The position numbers and the translations under genes were made by a program. Under the pieces are notes generated by a model. That model worked only from the letters and a program-made list of their open reading frames with translations, did no database searches and was not told where the DNA came from. This document shows, piece after piece, positions 26,899 through 39,000 of a stretch of 64,000 nt of DNA; position 1 is the stretch's first letter; the number at the start of each line of letters is the position of its first letter. The stretch comes from Ancylomarina sp048268005 (GTDB taxonomy: Bacteria > Bacteroidota > Bacteroidia > Bacteroidales > Marinifilaceae): positions 496,001 through 560,000 of the forward strand of contig JBLWWJ010000001.1 in NCBI GenBank assembly GCA_048268005.1. The letters are read 5' to 3'.

Positions 26899-29001
26899 AT
26901 GAAAAGAACATTTTTAACGGCTTTTGCATTGCTTTCATTTATGAATTTTGCATCTCAAGCTGATGATAAACCTGTGGTCGATTCCACTTCGGTTCGTCAT
27001 TTAAATCTAAACGAAGTACAAATTAATGCCTCACGTGTTAAGGCAAAAGTTAAGGATCTGCCACAGAAAGTAGAGGTTGTAACTAAAAGAGTTATTGAAG
27101 CAACACCCGCATCGAATATGGGGGAATTGCTGAAAAAAACGGCTGGCGTTGATATTATTCAATATCCAGGAATATCAGCAGCAATTAGTATGCGTGGTTT
27201 TGCACCATCTACATCCAATAAATACAATGTTTTATTAATCAATGGGAAACCTGCAGGGACAAAAAACATAGCCACAATTGATATGTCGAATGTTGAACGT
27301 GTTGAAATTTTGAAAGGCCCTTTTTCGGCTCAATATGGTTCTTCAGCGATGGCTGGTGTTATTAATATTGTGACAAAAGAAAGTGTCAATGACATATCAG
27401 GAAATATAAATCTTGCATATGGTAGTTTCGAGACTTTTAATGGATCAATGACAGTAGGAGGGCAACTTTCTGAGTCATTAGATTTTGATATGAGTTATAA
27501 TTATCAGAATCAGGGAAAAGATTATAAAATTGGAAAGAAGAATTTTCTTGGGAAAAAGGATGCAAAAGAAATTTTAGATCCTGAATCTTATGGAAAAAGG
27601 ATGGAACATTCACAATTTGAACGTCAGAATATAAATGCTCGTTTAGGTTTTATATTGAGTGATGATTGGAAAATCAATATCAATCAATCAGCTTTTATTG
27701 CTAATGGAATTGAAACGCCAGGTTCCTTTTGGCATGTTTATGGAAAGAATTCAAAGGATATCGAGAAATATAGAACCAGTGCCGATGTTTTAGGTAAAAT
27801 AGGCATTCATAACTTAAGCTTTTCTCCATTTCACTCAAAAGAAGAATCGACCAACTATAATTCTGTTTATGGAAATTCAGAGAATGTATTTACTAATTAC
27901 GGATTTCTATTAAAAGACGCCTTTCAAGTAGGTGAACATTCCTTAGCATTTGGAATCGATAATAAGCATGATGTTTATGAGAGTAATAAATGGGATAAAG
28001 ATGGTTTAGTAAGTGCTCCTTCAACACCAAAGTATAAAAATATTTCTACGGGTATTTTTGGTCAGGTTAATACGAAAACTCTAGAAGGTAGATTGAATCT
28101 GGCGTTTGGAGCACGATATGATTTTGTGAAATTCAAGCTGGAGGCTAATGAACTGCTGGGAAATGAAGCAAAATCTGAAGAATACTCAGTTTTTACACAA
28201 AATATGGGTGCAAAATATGAAATACTGGAAGGATTCAAAATTCATTCGAGCTGGGGGAATGCTTTTTTTGCGCCAGATGCTTTTCAGGTTGCAGGATTAT
28301 ATAAGAATGCTTACGGCACAACCAAAGGGAATCCAAATTTAAAACAGGAGCAGAGTAATACTTTTGATATTGGTTTGGAATTCAAGAATTTTGTGAAAGG
28401 GATCAACTTTGATTTTACTTATTTCAGAACTCACCATAAGAATATGATTGTGGGGTATACTGAAGATCCGGATGGAATACCATTCAATGGTGACGAATTT
28501 AAAACATTCAAGAACGCTAATTCAGCCGATATGGATGGTCTTGAAATAACAGCTTCTTACGATTTTGGTGCTTTTAGTGATTACGATTATTCATTAAAGG
28601 CGTATGTTAACTATACGCATATAATTGATGCAAAAGTTGCTTATGAATTAAATGGGAAGCCAGCTGTGGGGAATATGAGGTATGTAAGAGATAATAATGC
28701 CAATATGGGGATTGAGTTTGATAACCTTACGAGTTTTAGAACCCGATTAAATGCTCGTTATATTGGGCATAGATATGAAGATAATTGGTACACTTGGTAT
28801 CCCGTTCGAACTGATGTGACCGATTTAATTCTACGACATCCTGTTTCGTTTATTTTCGATTACTCAGCTTCGTATACGATTAAAGAAAAATATACCATAG
28901 GCCTAACAATTGCTAACATGTTAGATGAAAATTATACGGAAAAAGACGGCTTTAATATGCCAGGCAGATCCGTAACGGCTAAGTTCTCTTATCGATTCTA
29001 A
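26899..29001 (+). CDS. TonB-dependent receptor, B12-riboswitch controlled
   Basis: Outer-membrane barrel receptor, 700 residues. Signal peptide to about residue 20. Plug domain from about residue 38 (VQINASRVKAKVKDLPQKVEV; IDMSNVERVEILKGPFSAQYGSSAMAGVINIVTK), then a 22-strand-type barrel ending in a C-terminal aromatic (SVTAKFSYRF). The riboswitch makes a corrinoid or B12-related substrate very likely. It has no companion lipoprotein behind it and is closed by a terminator, unlike the second receptor. It may take a different corrinoid or precursor; that is inference. Confidence 0.9.
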   Translation: MKRTFLTAFALLSFMNFASQADDKPVVDSTSVRHLNLNEVQINASRVKAKVKDLPQKVEVVTKRVIEATPASNMGELLKKTAGVDIIQYPGISAAISMRGFAPSTSNKYNVLLINGKPAGTKNIATIDMSNVERVEILKGPFSAQYGSSAMAGVINIVTKESVNDISGNINLAYGSFETFNGSMTVGGQLSESLDFDMSYNYQNQGKDYKIGKKNFLGKKDAKEILDPESYGKRMEHSQFERQNINARLGFILSDDWKININQSAFIANGIETPGSFWHVYGKNSKDIEKYRTSADVLGKIGIHNLSFSPFHSKEESTNYNSVYGNSENVFTNYGFLLKDAFQVGEHSLAFGIDNKHDVYESNKWDKDGLVSAPSTPKYKNISTGIFGQVNTKTLEGRLNLAFGARYDFVKFKLEANELLGNEAKSEEYSVFTQNMGAKYEILEGFKIHSSWGNAFFAPDAFQVAGLYKNAYGTTKGNPNLKQEQSNTFDIGLEFKNFVKGINFDFTYFRTHHKNMIVGYTEDPDGIPFNGDEFKTFKNANSADMDGLEITASYDFGAFSDYDYSLKAYVNYTHIIDAKVAYELNGKPAVGNMRYVRDNNANMGIEFDNLTSFRTRLNARYIGHRYEDNWYTWYPVRTDVTDLILRHPVSFIFDYSASYTIKEKYTIGLTIANMLDENYTEKDGFNMPGRSVTAKFSYRF

Positions 29002-29020
29002 AATCTATTTATCTGATTTA

Positions 29021-29057
29021 AAAGGGATGTTCCAAATATGGAATATCCCTTTTTTTA
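29021..29057 (+). terminator. Terminator of first receptor
   Basis: AAAGGGATGTTCC (29021-29033) pairs with GGAATATCCCTTT (29040-29052), followed by a T run. Confidence 0.85.
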
Positions 29058-29147
29058 TGATGGGGAGTTTTTTGAGTGTTGATTTACAGTATGTTTATTG
29101 GTGAATTGTAAATAAGAGATTGGGTCGTCTGATTTTGTTTTTTTTTA

Positions 29148-29155
29148 TACATTTG
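29148..29155 (+). promoter_or_regulatory. -7 box of second B12 transcript
   Basis: TACATTTG matches TAnnTTTG just before the second riboswitch, giving a start near 29162. No convincing -33 element. Confidence 0.5.
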
Positions 29156-29160
29156 CAGCG

Positions 29161-29345
29161 TAATTGGTTCTCGTGAATCTGATTTTTGTCAGATGGAGAT
29201 GAAAAGGGAATCCGGTGCGAGTCCGGAGCTGTTCCCGTAGCTGTAAGCTCATAAAAAAAGCTTTTTCACCACAATGCCACTGTTCGCTTCTCGCGGATGG
29301 GAAGGCCGGAAAAGTTGAGTAAGTCAGAAGACCTGCCAATGCAAA
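29161..29345 (+). promoter_or_regulatory. Cobalamin riboswitch 2
   Basis: Second complete B12 riboswitch: ATGAAAAGGGAATCCGGTG, CCCGTAGCTGTAAG, TGCCACTG, GGATGGGAAGGC, and the B12 box AGTCAGAAGACCTGCC (29322-29337). The closing stem is visible as ATTGG (29163-29167) with CCAAT (29336-29340). A small hairpin AAACATT / AATGTTT follows at 29356-29376 without a T run, so control at translation is possible. Confidence 0.95.
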
Positions 29346-29444
29346 CTTATTTTTTAAACATTCGGAGAAAATGTTTGGAGCTGTGTCTTATATATTTATT
29401 GAAGTAGACCCATCCCTTATATTTCCTTTGCTATCAAAACGATA

Positions 29445-31430
29445 ATGAGGAGCATACTTACTTATATTCTTTTATTCTTTGCTTTAAGCCCGGCTTATTC
29501 AAATTTTTCTGATGCCTATTATACTACAAGTGATAGCATAATTGTAAACGCACATAAGACGAATATTTTAACCGTATTCGATACCATTCAGCTAAACGAA
29601 GTGGTGAGTTATGGCAAGCTGAAAAAATACCAATCCGGGGCAAAAATAGAAAGCATTCCTGCTCCCCAGTTCGACGCTCATCGAGATGGAAGTTTAGAAC
29701 AGTTATTATCACGCACCCTCCCGATCGTTCTAAAATCAACAGCAGGTACCTTATCTACTATACGCCTGCGAGGTACTTCACCTGACCATACAAGTGTCAA
29801 CTTTGGAGGTATCAATCTTAACTCACTAACACTAGGACAGTCGAACATGAGTAATGTGCCTATGTACCTGTTCGATGAAGTGGGTGTTCAATTCGGTAGT
29901 GCCAGTACAGTTAATGGTTCAGGAAGTATTGGAGGTGCTATACATCTTGGTCTTAAAAATAACTGGACTAAAGGTGTTAAAGCAGAGACTCGAATTTCTC
30001 ATGGCTCATTTGGTGAAGCCTTATATGGTACAAAAATATATTTAGGTAATGGAAAGTTTGAATCTGTAACAAGAGCCTATTACTATAAAAAAGACAATGA
30101 TTTTAAATTCACGAACACAGAAAAGCGTGATTTTGAAAATAATAACTTTCAGGTTGAAGATAGACAGCGATTTGCAAATGTTGAAAACATGGGTTTAATT
30201 CAAGAGTTAAATTATAAATTTTCAGAGAAAGAGACATTTATATTTAACCTTTGGTTAGAGAATGATTGGCATTTGATTCAGCCAAATATGCAAAATAATC
30301 TTTCTGATAATCTCTCTAAAGAGCCTTATGAAGATAAACACATTAGGTTGTGGACATCCTATAAAAATGATAAAAATCCTTTAAAGTATGAGATAAGTGG
30401 TGGTTATGTATACGATAATGGCATACATAATGAAAATACCGACGATACGATTCAGACTCAACGGGTAATTGGGGAGGCTTGTGTAGAACATGAACTCAAT
30501 AAAAAAATAAGTTACAAAGTTGGAGCAAAAGCTAGCCGAATATTCCCAACAGTTTACACTTATTCAGAGGATATAGAATATGAAGATAGAGTCGACTTTT
30601 ACGCTTCATATTTTCACAAGATAAATCGAAAACTAACTGCTACAATTAATTTACGTCAAGGTTTGGTGACAAATTTTAAAGTTCCTTTCACTCCAACTAT
30701 AGGTTTTAAATACCTTCTTTTTTCTAAGGAAAAGCAGGCTCTTAATATTAATGGAAATATTGCTAAAAGTTATCGTGTCCCAACGCTTAATGATCGTTTT
30801 TGGGGTGACCAGGGGAATCCTGATTTAAAACCTGAAAAAGGCATGAATTACGAGTTAGGTTTTAAGTGGAATTATTCGGATAACGAGACTTCTGGACTCA
30901 TTCAATTGAATACTTTTTATTTGAATGTTGATAAATGGGTACTGTGGAGGAACAAAACTGTATGGGTTCCTCTGAATGTTCAAGAAGTAAAAAGCAAAGG
31001 GGTTGAATTAATGACTCAATGGAATTACTCTCTTTGGGGGGTAAAAACAGTATCAGGATTCAATTATTCATATACCTCTACAGAACCGATAAAATCACTG
31101 GACCCAACCATTCCAGTTGGTCGACAATTGGAATATGTCCCCTTACATAGTGGTAATATTTATTCAACGACTAGTTTTAAAAATACCGATGTTTCAATAG
31201 ACTGTAAGTATACAGACAAGCAATTTACTAATGGTGAAGAGGATAATATTCTATCATCTTATTTTCTTCTCAACTTTTCATTAGGACATCAGGTTAAATT
31301 GAACAACAAAAATAAAATCAAAATAAAAGGTATGCTTAATAATATCCTGAATACGGACTATCAGTCAACATATGGATTTGCCATGCCAGGAATTAATTAT
31401 CGACTTAGTCTAACTTATAATATCAATTAA
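29445..31430 (+). CDS. btuB: BtuB-type TonB-dependent cobalamin receptor
   Basis: Outer-membrane vitamin B12 receptor, 661 residues. Signal peptide near residues 1-19. Plug domain about residues 50-170: LEQLLSRTLPIVLKS, TIRLRGTSPDHTSVNFGGI, FGSASTVNGSGSIGGAIHL. Barrel to the C-terminus (INYRLSLTYNIN). Downstream of a cobalamin riboswitch and 11 bases ahead of a BtuG-like lipoprotein gene, matching the btuB-btuG arrangement known in Bacteroides. Imports cobalamin with TonB energy. The symbol is given on family plus context; corrinoid preference is unknown. Confidence 0.9.
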   Translation: MRSILTYILLFFALSPAYSNFSDAYYTTSDSIIVNAHKTNILTVFDTIQLNEVVSYGKLKKYQSGAKIESIPAPQFDAHRDGSLEQLLSRTLPIVLKSTAGTLSTIRLRGTSPDHTSVNFGGINLNSLTLGQSNMSNVPMYLFDEVGVQFGSASTVNGSGSIGGAIHLGLKNNWTKGVKAETRISHGSFGEALYGTKIYLGNGKFESVTRAYYYKKDNDFKFTNTEKRDFENNNFQVEDRQRFANVENMGLIQELNYKFSEKETFIFNLWLENDWHLIQPNMQNNLSDNLSKEPYEDKHIRLWTSYKNDKNPLKYEISGGYVYDNGIHNENTDDTIQTQRVIGEACVEHELNKKISYKVGAKASRIFPTVYTYSEDIEYEDRVDFYASYFHKINRKLTATINLRQGLVTNFKVPFTPTIGFKYLLFSKEKQALNINGNIAKSYRVPTLNDRFWGDQGNPDLKPEKGMNYELGFKWNYSDNETSGLIQLNTFYLNVDKWVLWRNKTVWVPLNVQEVKSKGVELMTQWNYSLWGVKTVSGFNYSYTSTEPIKSLDPTIPVGRQLEYVPLHSGNIYSTTSFKNTDVSIDCKYTDKQFTNGEEDNILSSYFLLNFSLGHQVKLNNKNKIKIKGMLNNILNTDYQSTYGFAMPGINYRLSLTYNIN

Positions 31431-31441
31431 AATAAAGGGAA

Positions 31442-32827
31442 ATGAAAATTAAATTCTTATCGATGTTAGCCATTGCGGCTACTCTATTGATCTCGTGTAG
31501 TGATGATGATACTAATGAGATACCTGTTTTAGATACTAATCAAGGTATCATGCTAAAAAATGGTGACACTAAATTGATTACTGAGGAAGAATTAAAAATT
31601 ACAGACTCAGAATCAAATTCTTCTGAGATTATCTTCACTATTATAAAATCACCTGTACATGGTAAATTGGTGAAAGTAACCGATACAGAAACTTCAATTG
31701 TAACTTTTTCACAAAAGGATATTGAAGATAAGCAAATTCAATACATTCACGATTCCAGTTTTGAAACTTCAGACAGTTTTACTTTTACAGTTAGCGATGG
31801 TGAAAATATAATTTCAGAATCAGAATTTTCGATTTCAATTTACTCTAGCTTAAGCTATGTTATAAACTATGGTAGTTATTCTGGAGATAAATCAACCATT
31901 TCGGTATATGAGGAAAATTCAGAATTATTAACGAATAGACATTATGAGACAGTAAATACTGTTCCTATGGTTTCTAATGTACAATATGCCTACAATTATG
32001 ACGGGAAAATTTTCATGATGGGAAATAATTCGGATCAGCTTTTTTGGGTAGATGAAGTAACATTTAAACAAACAAAAAATGGTATTACTGATGACATCAT
32101 TAAACCACGTTATTGTGTAGCTGATGGAAATTACCTTTATGTCTCATGTTGGGGTGGTAATATCTGGGAAGATATTACACTTTCCTATATCGCAAAAGTA
32201 AATCTTGATACCGAAAAAGTAGAGAAGAAGATCGCATTAGAAGGTGGACCTGAAGGTTTAGCTATTGTTGATGGCAAGCTATATGCTGCTCTTAACTATA
32301 AAAAAAGTATTGCTGTTATGGATCTAGATACTGAAGCTATCAGTTATATTGAAACTCAAGCGGTGTCAAGTTATTTTATAAAAGATAATAAGGATAACTT
32401 ATATGCTTCACAAATTAGTAGTTATTCTACTCCATCTACAGAAACAGGTTTAGCTTATATTAATACGGCTACTAATGAGTATGAACTATATAAATTGGAT
32501 GGTGTCAGTTCTAGCTATGTGAATATCATGTCGGCTAATGATGATTACTCAAAGTTATATGTAATGACTTCAGCTTACGATACTAGCTGGAACCTTTCTG
32601 GCGCTATTGCCGTATTTGATACAGCAAGTAAAAGTTTCAAAGCTACAAACCTAGTAGAAGGTATTTCAGGCCTGAACGGTGTTGGCTTTAATGATGACAA
32701 AGTATTCGCTTTTGTTTCTCCAAGTACGACAGCTAATGGTCAACTTGTGACTTATAGCACTGATGGTACTTTGATTAAAGAATATGAAACTGGTATTTCT
32801 CCACTAATGCTTTTAGAGGTTAAATAA
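31442..32827 (+). CDS. BtuG-like surface beta-propeller with CSPG-like repeat
   Basis: Lipoprotein of 461 residues; Cys19 is followed by S-D-D-D, the surface-export signal type of Bacteroidota, so it should sit on the cell surface. Residues about 30-135 read as one CSPG/NG2 cadherin-like repeat (SPVHGKLVKV, then TFSQKDIEDKQIQYIHDSS and DSFTFTVSDGE). Residues about 140-461 form a YncE-like propeller (YVINYGSYSGDKSTISVYE; GPEGLAIVDGKLYAALNY; LNGVGFNDDKVFAFVSP). BtuG of Bacteroides is a propeller lipoprotein that captures B12 and hands it to BtuB; position 11 bases after btuB supports that role here. The extra N-terminal repeat is the odd part. Confidence 0.85.
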   Translation: MKIKFLSMLAIAATLLISCSDDDTNEIPVLDTNQGIMLKNGDTKLITEEELKITDSESNSSEIIFTIIKSPVHGKLVKVTDTETSIVTFSQKDIEDKQIQYIHDSSFETSDSFTFTVSDGENIISESEFSISIYSSLSYVINYGSYSGDKSTISVYEENSELLTNRHYETVNTVPMVSNVQYAYNYDGKIFMMGNNSDQLFWVDEVTFKQTKNGITDDIIKPRYCVADGNYLYVSCWGGNIWEDITLSYIAKVNLDTEKVEKKIALEGGPEGLAIVDGKLYAALNYKKSIAVMDLDTEAISYIETQAVSSYFIKDNKDNLYASQISSYSTPSTETGLAYINTATNEYELYKLDGVSSSYVNIMSANDDYSKLYVMTSAYDTSWNLSGAIAVFDTASKSFKATNLVEGISGLNGVGFNDDKVFAFVSPSTTANGQLVTYSTDGTLIKEYETGISPLMLLEVK

Positions 32828-32860
32828 TTAGTTATTATAGACATATTAAACAGTCTTTTA

Positions 32861-32893
32861 AAAAGAGCAAACACAAGTTTGCTCTTTTTTTAT
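32861..32893 (+). terminator. Terminator of btuB-btuG unit
   Basis: Twelve-base perfect stem AAAAGAGCAAAC (32861-32872) with GTTTGCTCTTTT (32877-32888), then a T run. Confidence 0.9.
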
Positions 32894-33004
32894 ACATTAT
32901 AATGTCTCGTTCTTGTATAGAGTTGCACAAAAAAAGCAACACTATTTTATATCGACGCATTTTTAAGATTAAAGGAAACTCCCTTTTTTAGAGTCGAATT
33001 ATCG

Positions 33005-36000
33005 TTATTTAAGAAGCGTGACCGAACCTTCTCTATGATACTTACCATCTACTTTCACACCTTCCCAAGTTTCACCATTTTGAAATACAGCTCTAATTTT
33101 CCAGATATAAACACCTTGGGGAAGCGGTTTCCCTTTAAAACTTCCATCCCAGCCTTCAGCAGGTCTGCCATCTTTTAGCTGATTGGAAAACCAGATTACT
33201 TTTCCCCAATGGTCGAGAATCTCTATGGTATATGTGTGAATTCCAATACCCTTAGGAAGGAATAATGCGACCTGAGGATTCGGATTTCCAGGGTTAAAAG
33301 CGTTAGGCACATATAGAGCACTCATTAAGTTAACAGCAACCGGTATTGTAATTGAATTCTCGCAAGTATATGTTGATCGTGCGTTTAATTTGACCTTGAA
33401 TTCGCCGTTATTCTTATATTTATGCAGGGGATCTTTTTCCTCGGAAGTTTTTAAATCATCAAATTCCCACTTATAGGTATAGTTGTTGTCTTTCATCCAA
33501 TCTGCATGCACAATCTCAGTCTCGTTTTTAAATTGAATTAAACCATTGTTTGGAGGCTTTACACCTTTTGAAAATTCGATACCTTCAGGTGGTGTGTTTA
33601 CATTCTCCCAATCAAAATCAACATTGGGTTTAGGATAGACAAAAATGGAATCTTTGGCGAATAAACTATCGGCACAATTGCCATCACCAATAACCTTGAG
33701 AGATAAATCATATCTGCCGTAATCTTTAAAGATATGGCTTACATTTTTGCCTTCAGCAGTTGTTCCGTCACTAAAAGCCCAATAGCAATAATGGTTATTA
33801 GTTGATATATCAGTAAATTCAATCAGTTCATCCTGACAAGTCGTTTGGGATGCGATTTTGTACTTGGCCACGGGAGGGGTATAGACATTTAATTCTCGTG
33901 TGAACGTGTCGGTACAATGAAACTGATTTTTGGCGATTAATTGAATGTTATATTTCCCTTCACTATCAAAAGTTTCTTCAATAGGTTGTTTATTTGTACG
34001 TATTGCCCCATTATCAAAATCCCAAACATAGCTGTTAAATCCATTGTCGGGACTGGTATTGTCAATTTTTAGAGTTGTAGGTATCATACAGGATCTATTA
34101 CTGTCCATTTCGAATTGAGCAACAGGTTTTGGACGGGATATTATCTCTGCGTTTAGTGTATCCAAACAGCCATCAATTGATTCTGCAATTAGAGAAACCG
34201 TGTAATTCCCCTGTGAAAACTGATGTGTTGGATTCTCTGCTGAACTCTTACTACTATCATTAAAATCCCATTGATAATAGTCTGCATAACTCGACTTATT
34301 ATTAAAGCTGACCTGAAATGTTTCACAGCCCTCATTCGAGGATAAACTATAGTCAGCTATTGGTTTTTGGTGAATAACAAGTTCTTTGTTTTGTGTTTTC
34401 TTACAACCGTTCTCTTTCGAAATAGCACTTAATTTAATGAGGTAGCTTCCTGCCTTATCGTAACTATGGATGATGTTTGAACCCTCCATATGAGTGCCAT
34501 CACCCAAATTCCAAGTGAAATTTGTAAACTGATCGATGACTTCTTCAGGAATGTTCAGTTGTATCTCTTCGAACATGCAATATTTACGTGCCTCCATTTC
34601 AAAATCGATCGTATTAGCGTCGTGCACAATTATTTGACGAGTTGTAATATCACTGGCACAGGTGTCGTGCACACTTAACTGAACCTGATAGATACCCTCT
34701 TTTTCAAAGGTGTGGTATACGGTTTCACCTTTGTATTCGCGTATAGCCGCTTCTCCATCTTCGAATACCCAATCCGATTCCAGGTAATCACCAGCTCCGG
34801 TAGATAGATTCTGAAATGCAACAGTAAAAGGGGCACAACCTTCAGCTTCGTCAACTTTCATGACAGCTACTGCAGCATTGGGATAAACCGTCATGTTTTT
34901 AGTGATAGTACTAGAACCACATTCGTTTGTCGCAACTAAGCTTATAGGATAAATGCTTTTTATATCTCCGGTAGTATAAGAATGTTCAAATGGACGCTCG
35001 ATATTCTTAGCCTTATAGGCATATGTGCTTCCGTCACCAAAATCGAATTCATAGTTGGTGGCTAATCCTTTTGACTGATTAAAGATTTCACGAAGAACAG
35101 GAGAACAGCCGTAGGAGGCAGGTAGAATTTCGAATAGAGCTGTAGGTATGGGTTTAACGATGACTTTATCACTCGATACAGAAATACCGGCTTTATTTTC
35201 TATGGTTAAACTGACAAAGTAAGTGGTATCGCTGAGCACACCTTGCTCATATACCACAGGGGGAGGATTGGCTTGGGTCGACTGGGTCCCATTTCCAAAA
35301 TCCCATAGATAATTGACAAATTTTCCTGTTGATGTATTGGTGAATTCTACGCTTAAAGGACCACAGCCATTGCCTGTTTTAGTAAAGTTGGCTTCTGGCT
35401 TTCCTATAATTTCTATCTCAGACGTCAATTTGTTGGAACAGCCGTCCATCGATTCGGCCCATAATCGTATCGTGAAAAAACCTTTGTTTGTAAAAGCGTG
35501 TTTCGGATCAAAGTCCATAGATGCTTTGCCATCTCCAAAATCCCAATGGTAAGTGACGGTGTTAAGACTGTTATTTTTAAATTCAACTGGGGTATTAATA
35601 GCTGCAATGCTTTCGTGGGTGAATTCAATTTCTGGTAAAGGATTCACACTGATCATCTTTTCAGTCAGCTCGGTACAGCCTTCGCTATTTGTGATGCTTA
35701 GCGATACCTTATAATTTTTTACTTCATAGAATTGGTGTTCCGGATTTTGTAGATTGGATGTTGTACCCCCTTCAAATGTCCATAACCAGGATTCTACGCT
35801 ATAGTTTTCAGCAGTACTCAGATCCTTGAATTGAATTGGATTTTCAACACAAGACTCTTCTGTAGTGAAATTTGCAATTGGTGTGGGTACAATGTTTAAT
35901 TGCATTTCGTCTTCGACTTGATCGCAATTCGCATTTCCGTTGGCCTTAAGGATAAGGCGTACAATTCCTGTTTCATCAGGACTTGCAATATATGTGGGTG

Positions 36001-39000
36001 CAAGGGTATTACTGTTTTGTATAGAACCATTCCCACTTGTCTCCCAGATAATTGAACTGTAATTATCAGCATGGGAGCCCATAGGGTTATCTTCAGATTT
36101 TTGCTTGATCGTATAGCTGCCTGTTTCCTGACAGATTTGAGCATCTTCTCCTGCATTAACAGTAGGGGTAGGTGCAAAATTTAGCAACATTTCATCTTCT
36201 GCATTTAGTGTGCAGGGTTCAAGTCCTTCAACTCTAATTCTTAAAAGAACAGAACCTGACATATAATCCTCTTCGCTTGGTACATATGTGGCTTTTAATT
36301 TAGATGCATCAACGAATTCGCCTGTACCGGAACTGGTCCAGAGAACTGTAGAAAAAGATGTGGCTTCTGTCGATATTAAGTCGTAGCTTTTCCCAAAACA
36401 AATGCTTGCATCATCACCAGCACTAACGTGCGGAATGGGAATAATGTTAAGAGATAAAATATCTGAAGTACTGGCACAAGAGCCTTGTCCTTTTCCGATG
36501 AGTTCCAGTTGCACAATTCCTGTTTTTCCATTGGCCGGGGTATATGTGGGCTTCAGAATATTCTCATCAGAGAAGCTGCCACCATCGTTTGTTTTCCAGA
36601 TTAAATCAGAGGTGTATTGCTCATGTGCATTTAATAAGGTGTAGCTGTCGCCCTGACAAATTTCAGCATCAGTTCCAGCCTCAACTTCAGGTTCAGGCGT
36701 AATATTAAGCAGCATATCATCCTCGGCAGATTCATCACAAGGATTAATTGAATAGGCTTTGATCTTTAACTTAACCTGACCAATAAACTTGTCATTTTCA
36801 CCCAGAATATAGTTGGCATTTAGTCCATCTTGATCCTGAAAAAAACCATCGCCTTCTGTTGTATATTCAATACTGGACCAGGAGTTTGCGTTTACCTGGT
36901 TAAGTTGATCACCAACATTCATTTGGTAAACCTGATTAGCACAGACCTCGCCATCATTTCCGGCGTTTACACTTGGATGTGGAACGATTGTGATGTTGGT
37001 ACAGGCCGTTTTTTCGGCACACAATCCATTGCCTTGTATAGTTAAGCACAAAGATATATCTCCTGTTTCTCCTTTTTTAGCGGTGTAAGTAGGCTTTAGG
37101 CTATCTTCATTTGTTATCGTTCCCTGTCCAGTTGTAGACCAGTTGTAATCAGGTGTGTGTTGTACTTCTGTTCCTGTTGCCAAATAAATTCCATCCTCAC
37201 ATATGTCAGCATTATCCCGAAGGCTAACTACTGGTGCAGGCGTCATATTTAAGATCATATCATCCTGAACAAAGGAACAGGAGCCTTCTCCATGAACAAT
37301 TAGACTTAGTGTTGTTGCTCCCATCTCATCAGGTCCAGGATGGTAGGTGGGCGTGAGTGTTTCTCCGTTTTCGAAGTACCCATTGGCAGATGAGGTTTTC
37401 CATTCGAGACTTGAGTAATTGGATGCTGTTGCTATTGTAATTTCATGCATTCCCCCCTGGCAAATTGTTTTATCGTCGCCGGCATTGGCTATGGGTAAAG
37501 GTGTAATTGCAAGTGTCATTTCATCACTGTGTGATTCAGTACAAGGCGTAATGGGATTCGCAGTCAATTGAAGTACTACACTTCCGTTTGTTATATCTTC
37601 AGATCCCGGTGTATAATTCGCATTTAAGGAATTGGGGTGATCGAAACTGCCATCGCCCAAGCTCTGCCAAAGAACTGATTGTGCAGAATAAACCTTTGCC
37701 CCATCGTTTTCTGTATTTAGATTATAGCTTTCATCAGCACAGATTTCAGAATCGATTCCCGCATCTGCAACAGGTTTGGCTATTAGTGTTAACTTCAAAT
37801 TATCGCTAACAGCATTACATGAGCCTGTTGGCTGGGCTGTAAGACTTAGAATGATAATTCCCGTTTCATTTGGATCAGGTGTGTATTTTGCATCTAATTT
37901 TGTGTCATCGTCAAAAGTTCCATTTCCAGAACTGGTCCATAATATGGATGAGGCATGATTGGCAGTCCCGTTTAAATCTATTATACTGTTTTGGCAACTT
38001 GTTATATTATCTCCTGCATCGACTTCCGGAGGATCGGTAAAAGATAGTGTCATAAAATCAGAGGCAACCTCAGAGCATGGGGTTAAAGGATTAGCTTCCA
38101 GTTTGAGTTCAACACTGCCATTGTCCAAATCATTTTCTGAAGGAGAGTAGCTTGTGTTTAAAACAGTAGTATTATTAAAGGTTCCTGTTCCGTTGCTTGA
38201 CCATTTTATTGAAGCGTAATAGTTTGCATTCGCTTGTCCTTCTTCATCGCCCACGACTATTGTATACGAGCTTTCAGTTTTACAGATGGCAATATCTTGC
38301 CCTGCCTCTGCTTTTGTATTTCTTATAATATTAATTTCTTTACTATCAAATACAGATGTGCAGGGAGCATCGCCTTCAGCTTCGAGTTGTAATATGACCG
38401 AACCGGTTTCAATATCATTGGTTCCGGGAACGTATTGGGTAGTAAGTATAGAAGCATCCGTAAAATGCCCATCACCTAAACTCGTCCACAGATTTGTTAC
38501 ACTACTGGAAGTTCCGGTAAGTTCTACTGTTTGATCTTCGCATATACTTGTGTTTTCTCCTACTTCAACTATAGGTAATGCTTTTACTGTTAGTTCAATT
38601 TCCTCTTCTATGTCGGAACAGGATCCGTTGGCAATAGCTTTTACAGAAAGATGAATTTGACCACTAAAATTGGCTGGAGGCGTATAAGTTGGATTTTCTA
38701 CTGTCGAATTGGAAAATGTGCCTCCCTGATCAGAAGTCCATTGTAAGGATTCTGCATTTGCAACACTTACTCCTAGAATATCTAAACTTGAATTTTCACA
38801 AATTGTAGCTGTAGGTGAACTTATGCTGATACTTGGTTTAGGGGTGATGATAATGTGCATGAAATCATTCTCTTCTCCGCAGGGAGCGTTCCCGGTTGTG
38901 GTAAGCGTTAGTTTGATTTGTGTCTTTGTTTTATCGTTTGTGCCCAGAGTATAGATTGGATTTAGGATGTGAGTATCAGAAAAACTACCATCTCCCTCAG

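Noticed and set aside
29145..29339. Minus-strand open frame across the second riboswitch
   Set aside because: It overlaps the conserved riboswitch core and has no ribosome site or homology-like features.
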